DNA of 64,000 nucleotides, taken from assembly GCF_932276165.1 (NCBI RefSeq), contig NC_064006.1, positions 1,178,001 through 1,242,000 of the forward strand, written 5' to 3'. The position numbers and the translations under genes were made by a program. Positions 50,021 through 61,200 of the stretch are shown in pieces; position 1 is the first letter of the stretch, and each line of letters begins with the position of its first letter. The notes beneath the pieces are model-generated. The model saw nothing but the letters and a program-made list of their open reading frames with translations. It had not been told where the DNA came from and ran no database searches. Source of the DNA: Plutella xylostella. Its lineage: Eukaryota > Arthropoda > Insecta > Lepidoptera > Plutellidae.

Positions 50021-50499
50021 CAGTATCGTAATTGTACGTATCGCACCAAACGGATTGATAAATGCACCTGATAAGGCTTCGGCCGGTGCGGTGGGAGCGG
50101 TGGTAGCTCAGTCGGGTGCGCCCGCTTCTCACGCCAGAGATGCGGGTTCGAATCCCGGCGCTGACATGAATTCTTTGAATTTATGTATAATGTATACCAT
50201 CGCTCTTACGGTGAAGGAAAGCATCGAGAGGAAACCTGCACGATTTAGCACATCAGATAATATGAACCCACCAACCCGCAGTGGACTATCGTGGTGGGAA
50301 ATGGTCCAAGCTTAGGAAGGTTAGTTTAGTTTATACCTTGGGGATATGCACAAAGGTTCCACTCGAGAGAGCCAGGTGCAGGTACTTTGACCCCCACAGA
50401 GAATAGAATAGAATGGCTTCGGCAATGCCGATGAAGTACACTTGTGTGAATTTCTATACAAACAATTCTTAATCCGATATTACAATTCCGTGCGATGCC
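50021..50499. mobile_element. MITE split by a SINE
   Basis: Left AGTATCGTAATTGTACGTAT and right AATTCCGTGCGATGCC are the termini of the element that is intact at 53072-53219 in the other orientation. The shared interior CAATGCCGATGAAGT and CACTTGTGTGAATTTCTATA resumes after the SINE. Confidence 0.6.
50084..50414 (+). mobile_element. tRNA-derived SINE (family 3) with 9-bp target duplication
   Basis: Head GGTGGTAGCTCAGTCGGGTG with B box GGTTCGAATCC and the body of 6777-7083, ending AATAGAATAGAAT. GGCTTCGGC flanks it (50075-50083 and 50415-50423). Confidence 0.75.
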
Positions 50500-50953
50500 A
50501 AAAGGTGGCACTTATTTTTAACCGAATAAATCCAAGACTATGTTCAATAAATTATTATATTTCCTACTGTACCATATTTTTTTTATAGTGAGACATAGCT
50601 AAGTTTTTGGTAACAGTAAAAAGGGTATCCATTAAAAACTGATTTTTTCTTTTATGTACCTACTTGAGATCTAAGTACCTACTTCAAATGAAAAGCAGAG
50701 ATATAAACAACACTTCAATCTTCAAAGACTCAAGTGACAGTAATTCAGAGAAGGCTTTTTTATAAGTACCAACTCTTTTAAGGTTTCGTTACAAACTTTT
50801 GATATCCAATTTCGAGCTAAGATTTTCTTGTTACGAAGCCGACCAGAAAGATTGGGCCAGGAAATGAACGATTAAGCTAAAAGTGTGAGCTTAAAAAATA
50901 AGTCCTAACAACGATATTTAACAACGTTTTTTAGTAATAAGTATAATTTACTA

Positions 50954-51179
50954 CAGTCAAACTATAAAGTCCTGATATCAAAGAGTGCGATTTTTCTAAG
51001 ACTTTTTATGATCATCAATTATTTACTTACTTTTACATACATTTTAAAAATAAAATATGGATTGATTATGGATTTTAACAGATAGTCCTTTAATAAGTAC
51101 CTATAACAGATCGATTAAATACGATCTTAAACGATTAGTTAGGATCCACTTCCGTTTTCACGACTTTGTAGTTGGACTG
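50954..51179. mobile_element. 226-bp MITE, CAGTC-type TIRs, TA flanks, copy 1
   Basis: Left CAGTCAAACTATAAAGTCCT and right (reverse complement) CAGTCCAACTACAAAGTCGT. TA at 50952-50953 and 51180-51181. It aligns throughout with 63556-63779. Confidence 0.75.
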
Positions 51180-51181
51180 TA

Positions 51182-52040
51182 AGTAATAATAAGTATTTAG
51201 AATTTTAAGTTCTCATTTTGAGTGAATGTTTTTTATAATGTTCTTATGAGAAATAAAGTACCTTAAACCTTAAACCTTATATTTTCATACGAACTAGATG
51301 GAGTGTCTGTGCAAAACAAACGTCTCGTCCAATAATACCCACTTCTACCACTGTTCTTTATTTTGAATCCACTCGGTTATAACATTTGTGACTTTCTTTA
51401 TTGGTTGGCATTAGGTAGTGACTTAAAACGGTTTGACAATAAACAAAATGCGGACAGTATTTTGCTTTGTTTTTGTATGTGATACACCATCTTTTCGTAT
51501 ATTGTTAATCTAAGTAGAGAAAGCATTATCCGCTTCCGTCGTGGCCGGACAAGACCTGGAGAGATCGAGCGGTCGTTTTTCACTCGCATCCTATCCGCAC
51601 ATTTGCATTTTTATGAGGAACTGTATCTTACGTACTTACTTGAGATGCTGATATCTTGTGGGGGTCACCACCACTGCACGGGTGCGTTATCGACGTAGAT
51701 AAATGGCGATTTGCGATACGGTCCTATCTCATGCGTTCTGCTGAAAGTGCATTTAACTTCTACAAACTGAAAAACTATACGTCATTCTAAAACCCAGCAA
51801 AATTATTATGCTGCATTGCTTTAAAATACACAGTCAAATAAATTCGCCTCATTTGAATTGCTAAAGCGAGAAAATAACATCTTTGTCGAAATGAAAATCA
51901 AACTATGACGTGAAATGGAATTATTGTTTTTATGCAAAACTGAATGTTGCGGCAAAATCTGCCATCACATTGTAGGTATGTACGGTCAGAACAATTATTA
52001 AACATAGCACCATATTATTAACCACAACTACTACATTAAG
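51182..52040. other. gene-free stretch
   Basis: CATACGAACTAGATGGAGTG at about 51288-51307 also occurs next to the receptor exon copies (39444, 40291), so it belongs to a dispersed repeat. No gene seen. Confidence 0.4.
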
Positions 52041-52180
52041 GCCCTGTTCGACAATGTCTGGTCAGTGGCTACCTGTCAGATAAAATACATACTGTCACTC
52101 TCTGTTATTATTTTTTTTGACAGTGGCAGCATGTATTTTATCTCACAGTTAGCTACTAACCAGACTTTCTGAATTAGGGC
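52041..52180. mobile_element. 140-bp MITE
   Basis: GCCCTGTTCGACAATGTCTG and the right end GCCCTAATTCAGAAAGTCTG (reverse complement) lead into the shared AGATAAAATACATRCTGYCA. Near-palindromic. Confidence 0.65.
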
Positions 52181-53071
52181 ATAAATCTTGTAGTTACCTA
52201 ATTTTACTTAAGGGCCCTATTAAACTAACTAGTTAACTTCTAGATTTAAGGTAGTTTGCCTTCAGTTTCTGATTTGTATTACTACATCATTTAAATTATG
52301 AATTGTGATGTGAGTAGGTATACATGCATGTTTTTGTTATATTCTGTCTGCCCAGTGCAAGTAAAACTCAAAAATTAAAAAATAAAATCAATTACCTACT
52401 TGATTACGGCGCTGACTGTACCGCGACTGTTAGAATATTAATATTTTGTTATTTTTGTTTTAATAAGTTGGTAATTCCGCGCTGCGGTAGCTAACAATAA
52501 TAATACCTTTATTTACCGTTCTACTTAATAATTATATCCATGCATATTGCATATACTTACATCTATTTTGCTTTTTACCTTCTACCTGTAGTCAGAACCT
52601 TTTTTAATAAATTTTGCAATTGCAATTTTACACACCCTACAGACAATTGGGTTACATGGTTATGATTTCAATAATGAAGTTTATGTTTTTCTTTTTTTAA
52701 AAGGCGGAATACAGACAATAGATAATATAAAGACTGATGACGTTATTTTTTATATTTTTTTAATGTAAAGGTAGGTATTAAATTATAAAATACCGGCATT
52801 GCGTTTGATACAATTCGTTAGAAACCATTTCTAATTTCATGACTTTATACATGAGCTGTACTTGGAAAAATCGTTATGGTTGAGCTCATGTCTTGAACGG
52901 AAAAACAAAGAACTTTACTAAATCCCAGATAGACAAAGAATGTCCTATTTGTCGTACAAACACGAGGCGGCTCCTTTGACATCAACTGTCAATATTGAAG
53001 CACCTGATTGGCTACAATCCTGAGAGCAAACTGATTGAAGAACTGAGGCCTTAAGGTAAGCACCCACGTGT
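52181..53071. other. gene-free AT-rich stretch
   Basis: No exon or element recognised. Confidence 0.4.
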
Positions 53072-53219
53072 CGGCATCGTACACAACGGACGCATCGCAT
53101 TCAGTATTCTTTGTACAGAAATTCACACAAGTGCATCCACTTCATCGGCATTGCCGACGCCGTTTCTAGTTTCTACATACATTTATGACAAGACTCTTGG
53201 TGCGATACGTACGATACCG
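53072..53219. mobile_element. 148-bp MITE, intact copy of the 50021 family
   Basis: CGGCATCGTACACAACGGAC at the left and GCGATACGTACGATACCG at the right give GGCATCGTAC / GTACGATACC inverted ends. The interior TGAATTTCTG (reverse) and CGGCATTGCCGACGCCG match 50021-50499. Confidence 0.65.
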
Positions 53220-53835
53220 ATAGGGTTCCGTAGGTACCTTAAGTTATAAATGTATTACCTGTATAAAGCCACTTTGCCACACGTCAGTGAGTTAGCGTTG
53301 TCGAATGCTAAATTATAACCCTGAGAACGGGTACGTCACTGATAAAATTCCACCCTGCACAGTTACTAAGCAGCATCTGCAGCAGTAAACTCGTCACGAA
53401 CGCGCCTTCGCCTCACGGGGTTCACTCTAGTTTACGAAAAATCTAGTTTCGTTAACCACGACTATATGTCGTTGTAAGTATTAAACATACATATAATAAT
53501 CATAATCATTTATTTCAGGCAATATCACAAGAAAACCCATATACAGTCAGAGTAATTACAAATATAGAATAGTTAAAAATACACAATTATATACATATAA
53601 TACATAATAAAATGCTAAAATATTAAAATGCTGTAAAAGGCCAGACAGTCCAATACATTGTAAAAATTATTGTATGACATCTCTGTTTTTACGGGACCGT
53701 ACATCAATATACAATTACATACAGGTTGTTGCAAAAATAATAAGCCGAGAAGGGGTCAATTCTCTTCAAAACCACTGTCGTTCTAAAAAATTAAAAAAAA
53801 TTCAATAGGTACCTATTATTGTTATTTAAAATCAA
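53220..53835. other. gene-free stretch
   Basis: Contains an end fragment of MITE family B (TACAGGTTGTTGCAAAAATA at about 53721-53740). No gene seen. Confidence 0.4.
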
Positions 53836-54033
53836 TCCTAACTAATATTATAAATGCGAAAGTATCTGTGTCTGTCTGTCTGTTACTATTTCACGCCAAA
53901 ACTACTAAACGGATTTGAATGGAATTTGGAATACAGATAGTCTAGACCCTGAAAAAGAACATAGGCTACTTTTTATCCCGGAATTCCCACGGGAAAACTT
54001 TTTAAGGCGAAGCGAAGCTCGCGGGAACAGCTA
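53836..54033 (+). mobile_element. Helitron-like short repeat, copy 5
   Basis: TCCTAACTAATATTATAAAT to GCGAAGCGAAGCTCGCGGGA, ACAGCTAT. The last base of CTAG has changed. Confidence 0.6.
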
Positions 54034-54243
54034 TTTAATTATAATAGTAATGGTAAGGAACCCTTCATACTTATCTCCGACTCGCACTTGTCTAGCTAGA
54101 CTAACCCCAGTGCCGCGCGGTCTGAGAGACGTCTTGAGAATTAATTTTCTGTGTCGCCGCCCGCCCTAATTGTGCGCTTTGCATCCGTTGTCGTTGGGCG
54201 GCGACTGTACGTGGAGCTGGGCGGAAATATACTTTTTTATTAT

Positions 54244-54582
54244 ACAAGGTGATGCTAAAAGGGTATACTAAGCCGAAACCTACATGTGCAGCATGGTATA
54301 TCTAAGCCAGAAAATAAAATCAGAATTTCAAAATTCGCGAAAAAAAATAACATTTTCCATAGAAACTATGTTGGTCACGTGACTTTTTACTATGGAGAAT
54401 GACTTTTTTTTCGCGAATTAGAAATTTTGATTTCATTTTCGGGCTTAGATATACCTAGCTGCACATGTAAACTGTTTGCTTGCCTATCGCATTGGAGTAG
54501 CTGTAATGATAGGTTTTAAGTTATTAAATAAATAAATAAATGTAGGTTTCGGCTTAATAAACCCTTTTTGCAACACCCTGTA
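54244..54582. mobile_element. MITE family B, copy 1, split by a short insertion
   Basis: Inverted arms share AGCCGAAACCTACATGTGCA, GGTATATCTAAGCC and AATTCGCGAAAAAAA. The right arm is interrupted at about 54469-54541 by a piece ending AAATAAATAAATAAATGTA, flanked by ATGTA on both sides, which looks like a SINE 3' end. Confidence 0.65.
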
Positions 54583-54584
54583 TA

Positions 54585-54820
54585 ATTACGAGCAATGAAA
54601 ATGTTCCAGTGACAATAGTAACCTCAGTAACAAATTATTACTCATATAAACGAAAAAGACTAGTTTCATTAATACTCATCATAATAATATGAAAGAGCAT
54701 TTTGCAGCGTACCAGAATACTTCCAATTAAAAACATTAATACCGACTGTGTACTTTCAAAATTCAGGCCCTTTAGTGTCGCCATTTTGTAAGTGAAACTT
54801 TTTCAATGCTTGTGAGTGTA
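54585..54820 (+). mobile_element. MITE family A, complete copy
   Basis: Left TTACGAGCAATGAAAATGTT and right AAACTTTTTCAATGCTTGTG, GTGTA. Internal CGAAAAAGACTAGTTTCATT is the family block in inverted order. Confidence 0.6.
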
Positions 54821-54977
54821 TCTGTTTCCACTGAGAAATTCATAATTATTCATCATCAGCCTATAGCAGTCTACTGCTGGACGTAAGCCTCTCCCAAAGC
54901 ACGCCATTGGATGTGATCCATAACCAGGCAACTTTTGCAAGTTACAACACGGAGAAATGTAAATGTTATAAGCGTAA

Positions 54978-55195
54978 TCCTTACTATATATAATATTATA
55001 AATGTGAAAGTAACTGTGTCTGTCTGTCTGTCTGTCTGTCTGTTACTCTTTCACGCCAAAACTACTGAACGGATTTGAATGAAATTTGGTATACATACGG
55101 TCTAGACCCTGGGAAAGAACATAGGCTACTTTTTATCCCGGAATTCCCACGGGAAAAACTTTTTAAGGCGAAGCGAAGCGCGCGGGAACAGCTAG
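54978..55195 (+). mobile_element. Helitron-like short repeat, copy 6
   Basis: TCCTTACTATATATAATATT to GCGCGGGAACAGCTAG with six CTGT units, full length. Confidence 0.6.
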
Positions 55196-55415
55196 TTCTA
55201 CTATAAAAGCTTCTAATACTCGTAGCTTCAACTGGTGAAATACATTTACTGAAATGTTCAGGCACGTCTCAGCTTAGGTAACGAACGGTATGCTGCTTCA
55301 TTAATTATGTTGCAATTAGATAGACAAATAAACGGTGTTCTTTAACGATATATCTTTGATACTCACCTTGTAATTGTGTACATGATTATTATCATTATAC
55401 ACTAACAGGAAAGGA

Positions 55416-55633
55416 AAAAGTTTCATTGAGAAAATCACCAAATTACTTCGAAACGGAAAAAGCTAACCTAATGACGCCTTTTGCAATGTTTAAGTACATT
55501 ATACATCACATCAGAATACAAACTAAAAACCTAAATATTTTGTAAAAAAATCTTATTTTAATGTTTAAAAAAAATTGGGGCCATTTGGTGTCTGCATTTT
55601 GTAAGTGGAACTGTTTCTTTGCACGTGAGTGTA
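55416..55633 (+). mobile_element. MITE family A, complete copy
   Basis: ATACACTAACAGGAAAGGAA and TTCTTTGCACGTGAGTGTAT are the termini. ACCAAATTACTTCGAAACGG and TAATGACGCCTTTTGCAATG form the internal block. Confidence 0.6.
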
Positions 55634-56216
55634 TTATCATTAGGGGTGCGCGAAAGAAGCCTCTTAAAGTGGCGTATCGACACTGCCTTAACCCTCAAAC
55701 GGCCATGGCTGCTCAAATTATATTTTCATTGGTTTCAAAACAATTGGTTGCTAAAGTTCAAAACAAGTTCGGATCCATACAGATCGAGAGTTAAATACCT
55801 TCGGCCACCTGTAGACCAATAAAACAAAAAATCTAGACGGTAAGTCTTAAAACTCAATTTTTCACTTCGTACCTTTGCTTGGACTAATTAGATTTTAGAA
55901 GATAGACATATCATAAGTCCTCTCCATTAGAATTATTTTGAAGGTCCTACAATTCCTTTGAACACTTTTTTGGCCTGGGCTAGGCAGGCAGCGATTGACA
56001 AAAGATCTGACAATACTCTCGCCACGGTTGCAAACCCTAGTGATTGTCAGCGACACGAAGAAGAATTTATCGCTGGAGTATCTGTCAGAACTCAACATCC
56101 ATATCATTAAAACTCGAGTACCTAGTGATTCAGGTTTATGTATAGTGGTAGTAAATTTTCAGAATCTTACACAGGTTTTAGAAAAACATTTAAAACAGTA
56201 TATTCGCACGTGGCGT
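55634..56216. other. gene-free stretch
   Basis: Overlapping frames of 67-83 codons on both strands lack motifs and occur in repeat-rich DNA. No gene called. Confidence 0.35.
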
Positions 56217-56380
56217 ATACAGGGTGTTGCGAAATTGGTATACTAAGCCGAAACCTACATGTGCAGCATGGTATATCTAAGCCCGAAACTAAAATCAGAA
56301 TTTGGAAATTCGCGAAAAAAAAAAAAAAAAACGATAGTAAAAAGTCACGTGACCAACAAAGTTTCTATAGTATTTTATAC
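56217..56380. mobile_element. MITE family B, copy 2, one arm
   Basis: CAGGGTGTTGCGAAATTGGT, AGCCGAAACCTACATGTGCA and GCCCGAAACTAAAATCAGAA match the left arm. The right arm is replaced after an A run and TCACGTGACCAACA. Confidence 0.6.
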
Positions 56381-56934
56381 TCGTTTTCGAAAGCTGAAAT
56401 ACGGAGGAATGTACAGCGAAAAACGAGTGTAAGCTAGTTTAAAACCACTCTGAATGTATCGAAACGACTTTCATTTACAAAACCAAACTGCACGAAAAAT
56501 TATTAAAAGAGATATTAATAAAATTGATGGCCACAAGTACAAAATTCCAAGAGATATTTCCTGTATTCCTTTAGAAACCCAATTATTATTGAACAACAAA
56601 AATAAAGAACTCTCAGAAACCTGCACTGAGCAAAATATTGAAGCGATAAATTCCCAATTTATTATCCTCTCCACCGTCGTAGCTATCTGAAATGCGCACT
56701 TTTAACACTAACAAAAATTTATTTTCACTGAAAAATATACGAAGAGTTTGCATCGCAAGGGATTATATTGTTAAACTCCTGTATCATAAGAATGAAATTC
56801 AAACGCGCTTCCGGGGGCGGAAATTGTTCACGTAAAGGCATATCTTCATATGGCCCTATTTAAACTTGCTAACAGGCACCGCTCAAGCCTATTATTTAGC
56901 AAGTCAATAATTGCGGATTAGTTTTGGATTTAGA
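56381..56934. other. gene-free stretch
   Basis: The frame at 56454-56690 (about 78 codons) has no recognised motif. Confidence 0.35.
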
Positions 56935-57130
56935 GCGGTTGTGGCGTATTGGAAATGGATAAGGCCTCGTCCTCTCAATCGAGAGGCCGTGGGTTGAAAT
57001 CCTGGCCTGTACCAATGAATTCTTTCAATTGTGTTTTCAATTGAGGAGTTTAAGTACAATAATACCACGTGCTCTTACGGTGATAAAACATCGTGAGGAA
57101 ACCGGCACACCTAGATTCTAGATGTGTATC
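56935..57130 (+). mobile_element. tRNA-derived SINE (family 3-related), diverged
   Basis: Head GTGGCGTATTGGAAATGGAT with a B-box-like GGGTTGAAATCC and the body TGCTCTTACGGTGATAAAAC, ATCGTGAGGAAACCGGCACA. The head is too degenerate for a functional tRNA gene. Confidence 0.6.
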
Positions 57131-57519
57131 CTAAGTGCATTGTACTTATCCCAAAACGGCCATATGGTTCGCAACCTATCACGTGCGTACAAATGTGCTG
57201 CGAAAAATGGGTGGCTCGCTTGTAAACCACCTCTGAAAAATATACACGGTTCTGAAGCGAACTAAACGTATATATATATTTCTCACGTTTGATATATGCA
57301 GGCAGATCCAGCAGTAATATTACCCGATACTTTACCAGCGTAATGGAAGATTGAAAATGTGCTCTATCTATATAGACCTTATGAGCTAAATTTGATCCGG
57401 GTGTGATTGCCACGGAGGGATATTGGAAAAGGTGTGATTCACCCGGGTTTGATTAAAAATGCAGCTGCAAATCTTCGTTTGCGGACACCCTGTACGTGGT
57501 TGGTGTGGACTATTTATAT

Positions 57520-57785
57520 ACAGGCTGTTGCAAAAAGGGTATACTAAGTCGAAACCTACATGTGCAGCATGTTATATCTAAGCCCGAAACTGAAATCAGA
57601 ATTTAAAAATTCGCGAAAAAAAAATCGTTTTCCATAGAAACTATGTTGGTCACGTAACTTTTTTACAATGGAGAATTAATATATTTTTTCGCGAATTTTG
57701 AATTTCTGATTTTTATTCGGGCTTAGATATACCATGCTGCACATGTAGGTTTCGGCTTAGTATACCCTTTTTGCAACACCCAGTA
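57520..57785. mobile_element. MITE family B, complete copy
   Basis: CAGGCTGTTGCAAAAAGGGT at the left and, reverse-complemented, CTGGGTGTTGCAAAAAGGGT at the right. Arms of about 110 bp share TACTAAGYCGAAACCTACAT and GAAAYTCGCGAAAAAA-type sequence around GGTCACGTAAC. TA-rich flanks. Confidence 0.75.
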
Positions 57786-57852
57786 TATGTGTGGAGCTTG
57801 GAGTAAAGTGAGGCGACTGAGGGGCAATGCCCATGGGTGAGATTATATCGCA

Positions 57853-58040
57853 GTTACTCTCAAGAGCAATGAAAATGTTCTACTTACAAAATGCCGACTG
57901 CAAATTACCCCATTTTTTTTAAACTTTTCATTTAGTTTTTAGTTGTTAATGCTCTGTAAATGTACTTAAATTTTCCAGAATTTCCGATTAATAGTTATTT
58001 GGTGTAATTTTCACTGGAATTTTTTGATCGCTGGGTGTAT
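57853..58040 (+). mobile_element. MITE family A, complete copy
   Basis: TACTCTCAAGAGCAATGAAA, TGTTCTACTTACAAAATGCC at the left and TTTTCACTGGAATTTTTTGA, TCGCTGGGTGTAT at the right. Confidence 0.6.
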
Positions 58041-58232
58041 ATCACACCGGTAATGCAGTGTAAAAAAAATAATTGAATTTACCTCGGGATGATCTGGAAA
58101 TTTACTCGTTTTAACACTCCATAATGAAGCCCCATCATCTATGCGTCCATAATATTATGCAATTCCCTGACAGCCACAAAGTTCTCCAAGGACATTTTTG
58201 ACGCCAAATCTTCTGCTTTTCACGAAACCAAT

Positions 58233-61200
58233 GGAATTTTTATTTTATTTTATTTTATTTATTTTTATTTGGAAAACTAGCGACTATTACAATGTTGAGT
58301 AATACATATTAAAATAAATAACAGCTAGTCATTACAAGTTTCCACTGGTAAGAAATAAAGTGAATGCTAGGAAAAAGTCATGAGCAAGTTGTACAATCTA
58401 GTACTTAATACAAACTTAAATTAACAAATTTAAATAAGTACTTAAGAGTATTGTACATATATGAACGTAGTACAAGTTAACTTGTGCTTATTTTATTAAA
58501 TATTGAACAAGCTGCGAAATTTACCTTACAGGTTATAATTTAACTAAGTTAATGAAATATATTTATAGAAGAACTACGGCTTAAAAAACATGTCACTAAG
58601 CTTACGCCTCGCTGATGAAATACTAGAGTGAAATATGTCTATATCTAGGTGATCAGGAACTAGTTTATTGAAAGCATTGCACGCTCGCCACAAATACGTA
58701 TTTTTCCTGTAGTTGGTGGATACGTTAGAAATATAAAAGGTCGGTGGAAGTCTTCGGGGCCTGATTGGCACATAGAAGTTAACTTTTGACAAAAGCTCGG
58801 GACAGTCAATATCGCCCCTTACTATTTTCATGAGTAGAAGAGAGTCAGCAATTTCACGTCTCCTGATAAGTGGTAGTAGATGCATACGTCGACAAGAAGC
58901 ATGATATTCACGAACGTTGGATTTGACCCGAAAATTTAGAAAACGCATGAACTTTTTTTGGATTGACTCAATTCTGTTAGCATAGATGTTATATCTAGGA
59001 TTCCAAATCTGCGATGCGTACTCCAGACTACTTCTAACATAGGTGCAATAAAGTATCTTGAGCGTCTTCGCATTTTTAAAATCTTTCGATGAGCGCATAA
59101 TGAAACCAAGGTTTTTAGAAGCCTTCTTAACTATATTATTGATATGGGCGTCAAAGAGTAGCTTCGAATCGTGAGTCACACCCAGATCGCGGATCTCATC
59201 TACCTTTTGTAGACTGTGATCTTTTAAAGTATAGGTAAAATTAATGCCCACCTTTTTTCTTGAGAAGGTAACATGAAAACATTTAGAAGGGTTTAAATCT
59301 AGTTTATTTTGGGAACAATAGCTATCGAGCCGCTTCAAATCTGCCTGGAGGGCTTCGGCATCTGCGATAGTTCTTATAGGTTTGTATATTTTCATATCAT
59401 CAGCAAAACTTAGAACTTTAGAGCTATGAAAACATGAATCGATATCGTTAATAAAGATCACGAAAAGCAGAGGACCCAAAAGGGATCCCTGGGGCACTCC
59501 ACTGGGCACATTAATCCAACCAGACGTGTAATTGCTGACCACAACAGCTTGCGATCGGTTATCAATGTAGGAGGAAAACCACCTGAATAAGTCACCTCGA
59601 ATTCCAGCTCGATGTAGCTTACACAAAAGAAGCTTATGATCAACTCGATCGAATGCCTTGCTGTAGTCTGTATAGATTACATCAGTTTGAAGGTGATTCT
59701 CCATATTTTCTGTTAATTGTTCATTCAATATTAGAAGGTTAGTGACTGTCGATCTCCCTTTCAAGAAACCATGCTGTGACAAACTAAAAGAATTGTGAAG
59801 TGCTGCATAGAGTTGGTTGTAAACTATTCTTTCAAATATTTTTGAGATTATGCAGAGTTTGGAAATCGGCCTGTAATTAGAAACAAGATTCTTTGGACCC
59901 TTTTTGTGAATCGGTGATATAAACGCTGCTTTCCATATGACTGGGACGATACCTTCAGACATGGATTTTGAAAAGAGTATGGAGAGTGGAAAGGCCAGCT
60001 GGTCAGAGCAACGTATCAAGAAAGCGGGAGGAATTTCATCGGGCCCACCAGATTTGTTGATATCGAGCCCCCTAAGTTCTCTCAACACGTCATCTACTGT
60101 AGCCTCAAGGGTAGATATATCACAGACCGATTTGCCATCACAATCGTCTTGCACGTATTGGTTATTACTATCTGGAGTTAAGAACATAGACTGAAAATAG
60201 TCCGAGAACAAGTTGCATATTTCATCGCCAGAGCTGGTTGTCCTATCATTGAAGGTCATATTGCTAGGCATTGATTTGGTTATTGAGAGAGTTTTCATAT
60301 GGGACCAAAAGTATTTAGGGTTATCTGATATGGAGCATTCAACTCGTGCAATGTAATTGTGATAGCATTCTGTTTCCAGTGTTTTGGCTCTTTTACTTAG
60401 TAATTTAACGGCAGACTCGTCACACTTCATTTTATACTTATTGTATTTTTTAAGGAACTTAGACTTCTCCTTAAGAATCTTTAAAAGGGCAGGAGAGAAC
60501 CATGCGGGAAATTTATCAGAGTTGGTTAGTTTCTTTTTAGGTACGTGTTTATCACGTAGCCGGTATAAAATATCGTAGAACCTTTTAACATCGCACTCTA
60601 TGGAACCCGATGAAAATTCATTTACCCATTCAATTTGTGACATTTCTTCTAAAATAGCTTCATAGTTAGCTTTGTAGTAGCAGTATTTAGTGCGTTGTGC
60701 ACATTTAAGGGGCTTATGACAAGATAAATTAATATTAATTTGGAGTGCCTTGTGATGAGAGTCTAAAGGAACAAATGGGTAGTCACAATTTCTAACCTCC
60801 ACATCGTCAGTACACAGTACAAGATCCAGAATTTTACCATAATCGTTATGAATATTATTGTATTGTAATAGGTTACAAGTATTTAATTCGTCTAATAATT
60901 TAAATTCATCTTGGCTTTTGGCGTTACTTGGAGAGAGGTAGGTCACATTGCTAGCGCTATTCCAGTGAATGCGGCTCATGTTGAAGTCTCCGAGAACCAA
61001 GAACCTGTCTAATGGGTACAATATCATTATTTCATTTAGTTTGTTAAAAAAGTTATTCAGTTGTTGGGAGAATGATAGACCTTCATTTTGCTTGCATAAA
61101 TACAGCAGTCCTACGTGAAGGTAGTGGCTATCGCGGTTATGAGTAGGTACTTTTATCGATATCCAGATGTCCTCGGCGGTCGACTTCCATTCAGGTCTCG

